Shown here: piece after piece, positions 26,527 to 35,602 of the stretch | Position numbering within the stretch: the stretch's first letter is position 1 | Layout of the letters: every line of letters starts with the position of its first letter | Made by a program: the position numbers and the translations under genes | Origin: Maridesulfovibrio sp050916235 | GTDB taxonomy: Bacteria > Desulfobacterota > Desulfovibrionia > Desulfovibrionales > Desulfovibrionaceae | Direction: 5' to 3' | Assembly: GCF_050916235.1 (NCBI RefSeq) | Contig: NZ_CP104854.1 | Span: 1 to 64,000, forward strand | DNA: 64,000 nucleotides | Notes under the pieces: generated by a model | What the model was told of the DNA's origin: nothing | What the model saw: the letters and a program-made list of their open reading frames with translations, nothing else | The model's database searches: none

Positions 26527-26889
26527 TTATTTGTCTTTCTTTTCTTCTTTCTTTTCAGCTTTCTTAACAGGGTTGGCAAGGCCGGCAACATAAGATCTGT
26601 CGACTTTAACCTGCATACCTTCGCCAAGCTCAACAGTAAGTTCATCACCAGCTACCGCCATGACACGTCCGTAAAGTCCGCCGGCAGTAAGAATGCGATC
26701 CCCTTTCTGAATGCCTTCGAGCATAGCTTTGTGCTCCTTGGCTTTTTTCTGCTGAGGTCTGATAAGCAGAAAATAGAAAATTGCAAACATAAGAATAAGG
26801 GGGAGAAAAGAACCGAGTGCACCTGCGGGACCTGCCTGGCCCTGCTGTCCGGCTGTACCCATCGCATTAGCGATATCTGCAAAAAACAT
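26527..26889 (-). CDS. yajC: Preprotein translocase subunit YajC
   Basis: Small single-helix inner-membrane protein of the SecDF-YajC complex. The membrane helix is at about residues 28-46 (SFLPLILMFAIFYFLLIRP), directly followed by QQKKAKEHKAML and the typical soluble part GDRILTAGGLYGRVMAV. The glycine/glutamine-rich N-terminus and lysine-rich tail are usual. GGAGGACG precedes the ATG. Lies 45 bases downstream of the last glutamate synthase gene, so it may share that long transcript. Confidence 0.95.
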   Translation of the reverse strand: MFFADIANAMGTAGQQGQAGPAGALGSFLPLILMFAIFYFLLIRPQQKKAKEHKAMLEGIQKGDRILTAGGLYGRVMAVAGDELTVELGEGMQVKVDRSYVAGLANPVKKAEKKEEKKDK

Positions 26890-26934
26890 TACGTCCTCCT
26901 GAAAAGACTGTGTACGAATGATACAATCCGCCTG

Positions 26935-27690
26935 TTAGACGGGAACATACATATTCCCGTAGGGGCGGTGCGAACGGGGTGAAAGCCTGATGAAAGGCGA
27001 TGCCATTATATCTTTAGCATCCACACCGATTTCCTCAGAATAGTCATGAACGATATCGGCAATGGCCTCCATATCGCTCCTGTCCGCAGGAGCAGAGCTT
27101 ATCTGTGCCCCGACAATTCCCTGCGGCAATTCACCGCGAACGTATATAACGCCGCCGTGCATACCCGTCGCAAGAGACATGCCTGCAACGGGCGATTCCG
27201 GTTTACCGGAATACATGCCCAGAAGTAAGATAACCCCTCCGGCCATGTATTCACCCAGAAAATCTCCGGCTTTTCCGCCGATTACTATCACGGGCTGCTG
27301 ATCCATATATGATTTCATATGAATACCCACCCGATACCCGACATCGCCACGGACGTAAATAGCCCCGCCACGCATGGCGTAACCAAGAACATCTCCGGCC
27401 ATGCCTTTGATTATAACCCGGCCGTCATCCATGGTATTTCCAACCCCGTCCTGAGCATTGCCGTTGACGACAATACGCGGACCTTTCATGAATGCAGCCA
27501 GATCCTGCCCGGGCGTACCGTTGACCGTAAAAGTCAATTCGCCCTTTAAAGCAGTAGCTATGTACCTCTGTCCGATAACATTGTCGAGAACGAAATCATC
27601 AACACCGTGCCGGACACTTTCACGTATTATTTCATTGAGCCTGCGGTAATCGAGTCCGGAGGCATCTATGACCAGCCTGCGCTCACCCAT
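26935..27690 (-). CDS. Glutamate synthase GXGXG-domain subunit (gltB domain 3)
   Basis: Stand-alone version of the C-terminal beta-helix domain of the glutamate synthase large subunit, which holds the other domains together. Repeated glycine units are visible from about residue 80 to 190 (GVGNTMDDGRVIIKG, GYAMRGGAIYVRG, GEYMAGGVILLLG), followed by HGGVIYVRGE. The frame opens at 27711, but the ATG at 27690 has GGAGGTGG just upstream and overlaps the amidotransferase gene by 8 bp, so the two are coupled. Member of the five-gene split glutamate synthase set. Confidence 0.92.
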   Translation of the reverse strand: MGERRLVIDASGLDYRRLNEIIRESVRHGVDDFVLDNVIGQRYIATALKGELTFTVNGTPGQDLAAFMKGPRIVVNGNAQDGVGNTMDDGRVIIKGMAGDVLGYAMRGGAIYVRGDVGYRVGIHMKSYMDQQPVIVIGGKAGDFLGEYMAGGVILLLGMYSGKPESPVAGMSLATGMHGGVIYVRGELPQGIVGAQISSAPADRSDMEAIADIVHDYSEEIGVDAKDIMASPFIRLSPRSHRPYGNMYVPV

Positions 27691-28795
27691 GATCCACCTC
27701 CAGTGTCTCAATGATCACCGGTTCTCCGGCCTTGGGCATCCAGACCTCGTCAAGATCACGGCAGACCAGACGGATAGCGCTTTCTTCGCTGGACATGTAA
27801 ACCGCATCCCCTTTACGGGCCACCACAAGGGGGCGGAGCTTAATGCGATCGTTAAGTCCCCACAGACTCCCGGAATCCGCAACCAGTATGGCAAACGGAC
27901 CGTTCAGCATTGCACTTGCGTATGTGGTTCTAAGTGCCGTGTAAAGCTTTTTCTCGCGTGCACCCATCTTTTCAATGTCTTCCCAGAATGGCGGCGCGAA
28001 AACGGATGAAACGAGCTTTCGGCTCAAACCGTGTTTACGTATCAGTAAATCAATTAAATATGCAACAACTTCCGTATCGGTCCCCATGGTACATTCGTAC
28101 CCGTGGGTACAGAGGTACCGGCGATTTATCCCGTAGGATGAGATTTCTCCGTTATGCACAATGGACCAGTCCAGAATGGTAAACGGATGCGCTCCACCCC
28201 ACCAGCCCGGAGTATTGGTGGGAAAGCGGTTGTGCCCGGTCCAGATGTAGGCGCTGTATTCATCCAGCCTGTAGAATTCGGCAATATCCTCGGGATAACC
28301 GACCCCCTTGAATCCACCCATGTTCTTGCCGCTGGAAAGGACAAAGGCACCGGGTACCTCCTTGTTGATCTTCATGACCACACCGACGATATAGTCTGAT
28401 TCATCCCCGCCGCTGAAAGGAGCAGGAGGTAAAAGTTCCTTGGGACTTACGAAAAACCGCCAGACCATCGGCGGATCGGGAATGGAGAGTACCTTGCGGG
28501 TCCTGATGGGCTCGGCTTCATGAATATCAAAATAGAGTTTTATAATCTCCTCGGCCCGGTCCAGAGAGAGCTGGTCGTCACAAAGCAGCTGGAAGCAGTA
28601 CTTGTCTTCGAAATCCGGATATATTCCGTAAGCGGCAAATCCGCCTCCAAGCCCGTTGCCACGGTCATGCATGCAGGCCATAGCCTGAATGGGGATATTA
28701 CCCGGAATACATTCCCGCCTGCGGTTTATCACCCCGAAAACACCGCACCCGGAGACATCCTTTTCGAAATCATAATACTTTTCAGGAGCTTTCAT
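27683..28795 (-). CDS. Glutamate synthase class II glutamine amidotransferase subunit (gltB domain 1)
   Basis: Hydrolyses glutamine and hands ammonia to the FMN subunit. Class II amidotransferase features: SGCGVFG near residue 17, RGNGLGGGFAAYG near 46, GHNRFPTNTPGWWGGAHPF and the WSIVHNGEIS stretch. The nucleophile Cys17 is not at the processed N-terminus, unlike classical GltB, so either 16 residues are removed or this split form uses the cysteine in place, as seems usual for such stand-alone proteins. Followed with overlap by the GXGXG subunit. Confidence 0.9.
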   Translation of the reverse strand: MKAPEKYYDFEKDVSGCGVFGVINRRRECIPGNIPIQAMACMHDRGNGLGGGFAAYGIYPDFEDKYCFQLLCDDQLSLDRAEEIIKLYFDIHEAEPIRTRKVLSIPDPPMVWRFFVSPKELLPPAPFSGGDESDYIVGVVMKINKEVPGAFVLSSGKNMGGFKGVGYPEDIAEFYRLDEYSAYIWTGHNRFPTNTPGWWGGAHPFTILDWSIVHNGEISSYGINRRYLCTHGYECTMGTDTEVVAYLIDLLIRKHGLSRKLVSSVFAPPFWEDIEKMGAREKKLYTALRTTYASAMLNGPFAILVADSGSLWGLNDRIKLRPLVVARKGDAVYMSSEESAIRLVCRDLDEVWMPKAGEPVIIETLEVDHG

Positions 28796-28813
28796 GATGC
28801 CTCCGAAAAACAG

Positions 28814-30085
28814 CTATTCAGGATTCCATGCCTTGTTGAAAAAATCGTCAGGCCACATCAGTACATCCGGCTCCCCTTCACTGAGCCTTTTGCGGGTATA
28901 GGCATCAACCTTGAACCTGAACTTGATAAATGATGTGTACATCCCCGCATAATCAATATCCCCTACGAGGACGTAACCGACCAGATTGTCGCCTTTGAAG
29001 ACAAGCTTGCGGTAGCTCTGCTTCGGTTCACTGTAAAAAATATAGATTTCGTATTCACTGCTGTCAGCCGGAGGATTGGCTTCACCTACCGAAATTGTAG
29101 GCAGCCCGAAAAAGCTGATGGAACTCATGGACATGGTTCCGGGATAATCGGCTTCATTTCCGGCCATATTCTTACCGGCATAATACCCCTGTGTGTAGGC
29201 ATTGGACCAGACAGGTACGACCATGTCCTTGTCAAAGACCACGTCCTTGGCATGGGCCACATCACCGGCAGCATAAATATTTTCATTGCTGGTGCGCATC
29301 CGGTCGCTGACGATAATCCCGTTTCCGACTTCCAGTCCGGCATTTGCGGCCAGTGAGGTATTGGAAATGACCCCTATGGCAATCACAACTGCGTCAGCTT
29401 CAAGAAACGAATTATCATCAAGGAGCACTCCGCGAAGATTTCCCTCTCCATCACGTACAATCTCTTTTGCCCTGACGCCGCAGCGAAGCATCATCCCGGC
29501 AGCCTCAATCCTCTGGTTAATAAGACCGGCGGCCTTCTCGTCATAAGCCAGCGGCAGAATGCGACCGGCCTCTTCCACTACGGCGACCTGCACACCACGA
29601 TTGTACAGGCTCTCCGCAGCCTTCAGGCCGATCAGCCCGCCTCCGATAACAACAGCCCTCTTGAGGGTCTTCAGCACAGCCATCAGCCCGAAGGCATCCT
29701 TGGCCGCGGTGAAGTTGTACACATCCGGCCCGTACATACCTTTTATCTGCGGCGTAAACGGGGTGCCGCCGGTGGCAAGGAGAAGTCTGTCATAAAAAAT
29801 ACGTTCTCCAGTGGAAGTGACTACCTGCCTTGAGTCGACATCAATATCAACGACGGTGGTTCCCAGACGCAATTCAACATTCTTACCCTCGTAAAAATCA
29901 TCCGAACGAACCGAAAGCCGTTCCGGATTAATTCTCCCCGCAAGCAGGTATGAGGTGAGCGGCTTGCCGTATGCGGCTGTATTTTCTGCTCCGATTACAG
30001 TTATGGAGCCTTTTCTGTCGTGCTTCCTGATCCCGTCAATCGCCCCGAGGGAGGCTATGCCGTTCCCGATAATCACATATTTCAT
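28814..30085 (-). CDS. NAD(P)/FAD-dependent oxidoreductase of the glutamate synthase set
   Basis: Pyridine nucleotide-disulfide-type flavoprotein. It has an N-terminal FAD motif (IGNGIASLGAIDGIRKHD), a second dinucleotide motif VIGGGLIGLKAAESL near 145 for NAD(P)H, and the FAD clamp YAAGDVAHAKD near 265. Resembles the small-type reductases (nitrite/rubredoxin/ferredoxin reductase group) rather than GltD proper. Encoded between the four-cluster ferredoxin (4 bases upstream) and the amidotransferase, so it probably feeds electrons from NAD(P)H to the FMN subunit. Confidence 0.88.
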   Translation of the reverse strand: MKYVIIGNGIASLGAIDGIRKHDRKGSITVIGAENTAAYGKPLTSYLLAGRINPERLSVRSDDFYEGKNVELRLGTTVVDIDVDSRQVVTSTGERIFYDRLLLATGGTPFTPQIKGMYGPDVYNFTAAKDAFGLMAVLKTLKRAVVIGGGLIGLKAAESLYNRGVQVAVVEEAGRILPLAYDEKAAGLINQRIEAAGMMLRCGVRAKEIVRDGEGNLRGVLLDDNSFLEADAVVIAIGVISNTSLAANAGLEVGNGIIVSDRMRTSNENIYAAGDVAHAKDVVFDKDMVVPVWSNAYTQGYYAGKNMAGNEADYPGTMSMSSISFFGLPTISVGEANPPADSSEYEIYIFYSEPKQSYRKLVFKGDNLVGYVLVGDIDYAGMYTSFIKFRFKVDAYTRKRLSEGEPDVLMWPDDFFNKAWNPE

Positions 30086-30089
30086 AAGA

Positions 30090-30533
30090 CTACCGCTCCT
30101 CGTATTTCAGTGCCCTGTTCGGACAGGCTTCAACACAGGCAGGACCTTCCTTCCGCCCTGAACAAAGGTCACACTTTACTATCTTATTCTGCAGCCGGTT
30201 ACGTTGAATCGCGCCGTAGGGGCAGGCCATAAGGCAGGACCAGCACCCAACGCATCTGTCCGCATCATAAACGGTGATGCCGGTATTATCGTCTTTGGTA
30301 AGGGCCCCGGAAATACATACCGGTACGCACTGCGGTTCATCACAATGACGGCAGCTTATGGACACACATTCATTATCATTTTCAAAAACCCTTTTGCATG
30401 CCGAAAGCCCCTTGGACCTTTCTTCCCTGTAGGCGAGGACAATATCACTGCTGTCGGAGTGGGCGGCAAGGCAGGCCAGTTCGCACAATCTGCACCCGAT
30501 GCAGAAATTCTTGTCAGGATATACACGTTTCAT
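30090..30533 (-). CDS. Four-cluster [4Fe-4S] ferredoxin subunit
   Basis: Electron-transfer protein of the HycB/NrfC/DMSO-reductase-B kind, 147 residues, cytoplasmic. Four cysteine groups are visible: CIGCRLCELAC at 11-21, CRHCDEPQCVPVC near 60, CVGCWSCLMACP near 93 and CDLCSGRKEGPACVEACP near 120. That gives sites for four cubane clusters. It lies 8 bases after the FMN subunit and 4 bases before the flavoprotein, which suggests it wires the two together in this glutamate synthase. Confidence 0.92.
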   Translation of the reverse strand: MKRVYPDKNFCIGCRLCELACLAAHSDSSDIVLAYREERSKGLSACKRVFENDNECVSISCRHCDEPQCVPVCISGALTKDDNTGITVYDADRCVGCWSCLMACPYGAIQRNRLQNKIVKCDLCSGRKEGPACVEACPNRALKYEER

Positions 30534-30541
30534 AACTATAC

Positions 30542-32068
30542 CTACCGTCCGGCATGTTTTACGCCAAGAATGTCCATTTCGATCTCACTGATCCCGACTG
30601 CCCGTAACTTATCCCTGTTTCCGCGCAGACTTTCAATCGAATTGAGCCCCATGCCGCCGAGCATCTCCTCAATTTCATGCGACCAGCCGCGCACAAGGTT
30701 TACCAGACGCTCCGCCGCAACGTCCGGATTCTGACGTCTGGCAAGCTTATTATCATTGGTTGCAATTCCCCACGGGCATTTGCCTGTATAACATCGCCCG
30801 CAAAGGGTACATCCAACGGCAATCAGCGCCGCTGTCCCGATGTTCACAGCGTCCGCCCCGAGAGCTATGGCCTTGATTACGTCTGCGCTGCAGCGGATAC
30901 CGCCCCCGGCTATGATCGATGCATTTGCACGTATCCCTTCATCGCGCAACCGCTGGTCAACACTTGCAAGGGCAAGCTCAATAGGTATGCCCACGTTGTC
31001 ACGGGTCATGGCCGGAGCAGCTCCGGTTCCGCCCTTCATGCCGTCAATGGTCAATATATCCGCCCCGGCCCGCACAACTCCTGAAGCGATTGCCGCAACA
31101 TTATGCACTGCTGCAATCTTAACCGCGACAGGGACACGATACTCCGTGGCTTCCTTCAAGGCAAAAATAAGCTGCAAAAGATCTTCGATCGAATAAATAT
31201 CGTGATGCGGTGCAGGAGAAATGGCATCCGATCCCGGTGGAATCATGCGCGTTTCCGAGATCATTTCATTGATCTTCTCACCGGGAAGGTGCCCACCGAT
31301 TCCCGGCTTGGCTCCCTGCCCGACCTTGATCTCAATACCCACTCCGGCATTCAGATAATCACCGTGGACCCCGAACCGCCCGGAGGCTACCTGCACAATG
31401 GTCCAGTTGCCATACTCGTACAGAGACGTGTGAAGCCCGCCTTCTCCTGTATTATAGACCGTGCCCAGCTCCTTTGCCGCCCGAGCCATAGCCACGTGCA
31501 AATTAAAATTAATCGCCCCGAAAGACATACCGGCAAAAGTGACGGGAGTATTCAATTCGATTTGAGGAGCAAGTGCAGTCTTAAGGGACGGCTCTCCGAA
31601 CCTGTCAAATTCCACCTCCACCCTGTCAGGCTTGGCCCCAAGGAAGGTTTTAAGTTCCATCGGCTCTCGCAATGGGTCTATTGAGGGGTTGGTGACCTGA
31701 CTCGCATCGAGAAGCAGGCTATCCCAGTATACAGGAATATCCTTGGGACTGCCCATGCCTGCAAGCAACACCCCTCCGGATTCAGCCTGACTGAAAATGT
31801 TGCGCACGTAATTCGGAGTCCACGACGCATTGGGTCTGAGCTGCGCCTCGCTGAGCCTGATTGTCAGAGCAGCCGTAGGACACATGGCTGCACAGCGATG
31901 GCAGCCTATACATTTACGATTATCGTGGGTAACCTTATTTCGGGCGTCATCCCAGAAATGAGCTTCATAGGAACACTGCTTGATGCAAACCTTGCAATCA
32001 ATGCACAAGGCCTGATCACGCACGATCTGAAACTCATGGAATGTACTTGCAAATTTCTTGAATAACAA
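30542..32068 (-). CDS. Glutamate synthase FMN subunit with N-terminal ferredoxin domain (gltB domain 2)
   Basis: Central catalytic subunit making glutamate from 2-oxoglutarate and ammonia. Residues 22-32 (CIDCKVCIKQC) and 53-63 (CIGCHRCAAMC) form an extra two-cluster ferredoxin domain, absent from classical GltB. From about 90 on it is the FMN-binding TIM barrel (GEGGLHTSLYEYG, PGIGGHLPGEKI, TIDGMKGGTGAAP) ending with GCTLCGRCYTGKCPWG near 425, the 3Fe-4S site. The start is a TTG with GGGAG seven bases upstream; no ATG fits. First gene of the set, 66 bases after the nuclease gene. Confidence 0.93.
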   Translation of the reverse strand: MLFKKFASTFHEFQIVRDQALCIDCKVCIKQCSYEAHFWDDARNKVTHDNRKCIGCHRCAAMCPTAALTIRLSEAQLRPNASWTPNYVRNIFSQAESGGVLLAGMGSPKDIPVYWDSLLLDASQVTNPSIDPLREPMELKTFLGAKPDRVEVEFDRFGEPSLKTALAPQIELNTPVTFAGMSFGAINFNLHVAMARAAKELGTVYNTGEGGLHTSLYEYGNWTIVQVASGRFGVHGDYLNAGVGIEIKVGQGAKPGIGGHLPGEKINEMISETRMIPPGSDAISPAPHHDIYSIEDLLQLIFALKEATEYRVPVAVKIAAVHNVAAIASGVVRAGADILTIDGMKGGTGAAPAMTRDNVGIPIELALASVDQRLRDEGIRANASIIAGGGIRCSADVIKAIALGADAVNIGTAALIAVGCTLCGRCYTGKCPWGIATNDNKLARRQNPDVAAERLVNLVRGWSHEIEEMLGGMGLNSIESLRGNRDKLRAVGISEIEMDILGVKHAGR

Positions 32069-32134
32069 TGAAAGTCTCCCAAAATACCGCCATATGGCTC
32101 ATTCACAACTCCAGGGTGGGCAACGCCCCCGGGT

Positions 32135-32815
32135 TTACCTTTCCTGCGGCCAGAATCCGATATTGCGGGCAGGAGAATAACCCTGCCGATATGCCTCACC
32201 AAGATCAGTAAAATTCACCCTGTTCTTCAGGCTGATCCTTTGTACGAGGCTGTTGCCTTCCGGAAAACATCTCCGACTGTTTCTGTTTCCGACCCATTCC
32301 TTGGTAAACATTTTCTGTTTCCTGATTACTGGCCAGAAACCTTTCTCATCTTTATAAGCCTTTCTTTGGGCCTGTAAAAGAATATTCTGATAGTTTTCCC
32401 GGTTGTTCCGGTGGTGGTAATAAACAGCAAACCCGTTGCGCACCATGAATTCATTCACAAAAATATTCCTGACGTAAACCCATGCTACAAGTCGCCCGTA
32501 CTTGTCCTTTCCATCGGATGTCAATTCAACGCGCACTTTTTTACCCTTAACCAGCTCGGTCAAAGCAGATTTGGATTTCCGGGCATAATACTGATCCGTA
32601 TCCCCATTGTGGCCTATTTCCGGGGTATCAATTGAGGCGATCCTGACATTTCTGTTGTCCTCCAGAACAAAGGTATCCCCGTCTATCACGGACTTCACTC
32701 GCCCCTCAAAGGCGGATGCTGGTAACGCGCATAAAACCAAAAGACAGAAGGTACAAAATAAAACGGAGCCCTTGAGGGCTCCGCTGATAATCATTAACTT
32801 GAGCGTTTTTTTCAA
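32135..32815 (-). CDS. Secreted thermonuclease-family nuclease
   Basis: Staphylococcal-nuclease-type enzyme with an N-terminal signal peptide (about residues 1-35), so periplasmic or secreted. The core motif VIDGDTFVLEDNRNVRIASI followed by DTPE and later GRLVAWVYV carries the Asp, Arg and Glu residues of the SNase active site. About 50 extra C-terminal residues after the SNase fold are of unknown role. The start appears to be TTG at 32815 with CGGAAG upstream. An intrinsic terminator for glgP lies inside its first codons (see 32753-32783). Confidence 0.87.
   Translation of the reverse strand: MKKTLKLMIISGALKGSVLFCTFCLLVLCALPASAFEGRVKSVIDGDTFVLEDNRNVRIASIDTPEIGHNGDTDQYYARKSKSALTELVKGKKVRVELTSDGKDKYGRLVAWVYVRNIFVNEFMVRNGFAVYYHHRNNRENYQNILLQAQRKAYKDEKGFWPVIRKQKMFTKEWVGNRNSRRCFPEGNSLVQRISLKNRVNFTDLGEAYRQGYSPARNIGFWPQER
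32753..32783 (-). terminator. Intrinsic terminator inside the nuclease signal-peptide codons
   Basis: On the minus strand CGGAGCCC-TCAA-GGGCTCCG (8-bp stem) is followed by TTTTATTTT. It lies 48-78 bases after the glgP stop and overlaps codons of the nuclease signal peptide, so nuclease expression would depend on read-through or on ribosomes melting the hairpin. Confidence 0.72.
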
Positions 32816-32830
32816 ATTCAGCTTCCGTAC

Positions 32831-35398
32831 TTATTGAGCCCAGTATATGAGACCCAGTGAATGGGAATCCAGCAGCAGTTCATGCTTCGGCAGAATACGG
32901 ACGGTATAACCGAATCTTCCGGCTTCACCCGGCAGAACCTCACCCTGATACAGATGCCATCCTGCACCTACTGCTTCTTCAGGAGTCATTATCACGGTCT
33001 TTCTGTTCACGAAGGCACCGTTCTGATCAACAGACCCCGCATATATTTCAACCTGAACATCATCAGTGGAAAGGCCGTTCAAGTACACTTCGGCACTCAC
33101 GATGATAGGTTCTTCCACGTAGATGTCGGTATGAGTCTCGGAAGTAATGTTTCTCACTTTGAGACTAGACCACTTGGTCATAATATCCATCCGCCATGCA
33201 GCCAGATCCTTGGCCCCCTGGAACCTGTTCTGGGACATGGTCTGATAATTCCTGAATGCAGGCAGATAGGCTTTTTCCGTGTAGTCCTCAACCATGCGGT
33301 TGGCGTTGAACTCAGGACCGAGAATGCGCAAGGCCTTCTTCACTTTTCTGATCCAGTTTCTTGGAATACTGCCATGCCCGCGGTCATAGAATTCGGGAAT
33401 TATGTCATTTTCAAGCACCTTGTAAAGGGTCTGACTCTCTACAAAATCCTGATATTCATGATCGTTGTAGTCTTCCCTGCGACCTATGGCCCAACCGAGG
33501 CTGTTGTCCGGCAGGTAGGCTTCATCCCACCAGCCGTCAGGAGTACTGAACTGCAATACGCCGTTGGCCATGGCCTTCATTCCGCTGGTTCCGCATGCTT
33601 CAAGGGGCCTTCTGGGAGTGTTCAACCAGACATCGCACCCCTGAACCATGTAATTGGCAATCTTCATATCATAATCTTCAATGAAAACCATGCTCATACG
33701 GCACTCTTCACGGCGGCAAAGCTGAATCAGATCCTGAATAAGCTTCTTACCCTCGTTGTCCTGCGGATGAGCCTTACCGGCAAAAATAAACTGCACCGGA
33801 TGCCGTGAATCGGAAATGAGTTTGATCAGACGTTCCTTGTCCCTGAGCAGCAGTCCTGCACGCTTATAAGTTGCAAAACGCCGTGCAAAACCTATGGTGA
33901 GTGCACGAGGATCAAGCACTTCATCAGCCAGTTCAATTTCCTTACGACGTGCTCCGATGCTTATCAGCTGCCGACGCAGACGTTTGCGTACGAAATCGAC
34001 CAGTCTTTCCCTGAGCCGTTCATGAGTGCGCCAGAGCTCTGCATCGGGAATGTTGTCGGTCTGCTTCCAGACTCTGGTGCAGTCCGGGTCCTCACGCCAG
34101 TTGGGGCCGAGGTAGCGGTCAAAAAGAAGGGAAAAATCTGTGGCAACCCAGGTCGGCATATGCACACCGTTGGTAATGGCCCCGATTGGGACGTCTTCCA
34201 CCGGATACTGCGGCCAGACCCTTTTCCACATATTTCTGGAAACATGGCCGTGCAGCAGCGATACCCCGTTGTTGAAGCGGGAAAGCTTAAGAGCCAGTAC
34301 TGTCATGCAGAACTGTTCGGAGTCATCACGCGGATCTTCGCGTCCCAAGGACAGGAATACCTTGTATGCCAGCCCCATAGTCTGGGCATAAGGCTCGAAA
34401 TACGGGCGCATCAGGTCTGCCGGGAACCGGTCGTTACCGGCCGGAACCGGAGTGTGGGTCGTAAAGATAGAGGACGATGCGACCATCTCCATGGCTGCTT
34501 CAAAAGACATTCCCTGCTCAGTCATGAAGATACGGATGCGTTCCAGTCCGGCAAAGGCCGAGTGACCTTCGTTCATGTGGATAACGCTGGGTTCAAGACC
34601 AAGGATCGCCAACGCCTTAACGCCACCTATACCGAGCAGGATTTCCTGCCAGAGGCGCATTTCAAGGTCGCCGCCATACAGTCTGGCAGTGATCGCTCTG
34701 AAATTCTGCGGGTTTTCCGGCACATTGGTATCCAGCAGATACAGGGTCACACGCCCGACCTGCACATACCAGATTTTGACTTTGAGCGGCTCACCCTTTA
34801 TATCAAGCGTGAAAATCACGTCTTCTCCGTCTTTGCCTTTTACAGGCTTGATGGGCATTTCCTCAAAATCATGGCTTGGATAGCGTTCCTGCTGCCAGCC
34901 GTCCTGAGTCATGTACTGCCGGAAATAACCATGCTGATAGCAGAGCCCGATCCCCACCAGCGGAATGTTCAGGTCACTTGCAGACTTGAGATGGTCCCCG
35001 GCAAGTATGCCCAGACCGCCGGAATAAATCGGCAGGCTCAGGCCGATGCCGTATTCGAAGCTGAAATATGCCACCACCGGAGCCCCCTTCTTGGAGCCTT
35101 CAAATTTATAGGAACAGCTCTCGCGGGCAAGATAATTCCTCTGAACCTTCACCGCCTCCTTGAGGCGCTGAATGAAGAAATCGTCATTCGCCAGTTCTTC
35201 AAGCTGCTGCTGCGGCAGATGGTTAAGAAACGCAACCGGGTTCTGCTGGCATTCCCGCCAGAGGTTGTGGTCGATGGAAGAAAAGATACTAGAAATGTCG
35301 CTGTTCCAGACAAACAGGAAGTTATATGCCAGATCCCAGAGTTCTTCCAGTTGTTTGGGCAGACGGGGAACCACGCTGTACACGCGAAGTGGCTGCAT
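32831..35398 (-). CDS. glgP: Alpha-glucan (glycogen/maltodextrin) phosphorylase
   Basis: PLP enzyme releasing glucose-1-phosphate from alpha-1,4-glucans; glycosyltransferase family 35 of the short-active-site branch common in bacteria and archaea. The N-terminus has the DUF3417 region (LWDLAYNFLFVWN), GHSAFAGLERIR lies near 280, and GTSGMKAMANGVLQFSTPDG near 610 holds the PLP lysine. The 855-residue length is normal for this branch, which has an extra N-terminal domain. AAGGAG precedes the ATG. Divergent from dut; no other glycogen gene is near. Confidence 0.95.
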   Translation of the reverse strand: MQPLRVYSVVPRLPKQLEELWDLAYNFLFVWNSDISSIFSSIDHNLWRECQQNPVAFLNHLPQQQLEELANDDFFIQRLKEAVKVQRNYLARESCSYKFEGSKKGAPVVAYFSFEYGIGLSLPIYSGGLGILAGDHLKSASDLNIPLVGIGLCYQHGYFRQYMTQDGWQQERYPSHDFEEMPIKPVKGKDGEDVIFTLDIKGEPLKVKIWYVQVGRVTLYLLDTNVPENPQNFRAITARLYGGDLEMRLWQEILLGIGGVKALAILGLEPSVIHMNEGHSAFAGLERIRIFMTEQGMSFEAAMEMVASSSIFTTHTPVPAGNDRFPADLMRPYFEPYAQTMGLAYKVFLSLGREDPRDDSEQFCMTVLALKLSRFNNGVSLLHGHVSRNMWKRVWPQYPVEDVPIGAITNGVHMPTWVATDFSLLFDRYLGPNWREDPDCTRVWKQTDNIPDAELWRTHERLRERLVDFVRKRLRRQLISIGARRKEIELADEVLDPRALTIGFARRFATYKRAGLLLRDKERLIKLISDSRHPVQFIFAGKAHPQDNEGKKLIQDLIQLCRREECRMSMVFIEDYDMKIANYMVQGCDVWLNTPRRPLEACGTSGMKAMANGVLQFSTPDGWWDEAYLPDNSLGWAIGRREDYNDHEYQDFVESQTLYKVLENDIIPEFYDRGHGSIPRNWIRKVKKALRILGPEFNANRMVEDYTEKAYLPAFRNYQTMSQNRFQGAKDLAAWRMDIMTKWSSLKVRNITSETHTDIYVEEPIIVSAEVYLNGLSTDDVQVEIYAGSVDQNGAFVNRKTVIMTPEEAVGAGWHLYQGEVLPGEAGRFGYTVRILPKHELLLDSHSLGLIYWAQ

Positions 35399-35536
35399 GC
35401 TGATCTCCTTAACGTATAGTTAAAAACGGGCTGATCCGAATCATCAAAATGGCCCGACCCTTTCACACTTATTTTTATTATTTGCCTTATTCAGGTTAAC
35501 ATTTCAAGACAGTTTAGAAATATTATTGCTAGAAAG

Positions 35537-35565
35537 TTGACACTTGGGACCGAGAAGAGCATTCT
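35537..35565 (+). promoter_or_regulatory. Possible sigma-70 promoter of dut
   Basis: TTGACA at 35537-35542 with a 17-base spacer to CATTCT. The -35 box is perfect, the -10 box is weak. The distance to the dut start is about 35 bases. Confidence 0.35.
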
Positions 35566-35602
35566 CCTCGCTCTGATTGTCATTTATTTAAGGATAAAAA
35601 AG

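Noticed and set aside
34022..35419. 465-codon open frame antisense to glgP
   Set aside because: Overlaps the catalytic phosphorylase sequence on the other strand and resembles nothing.
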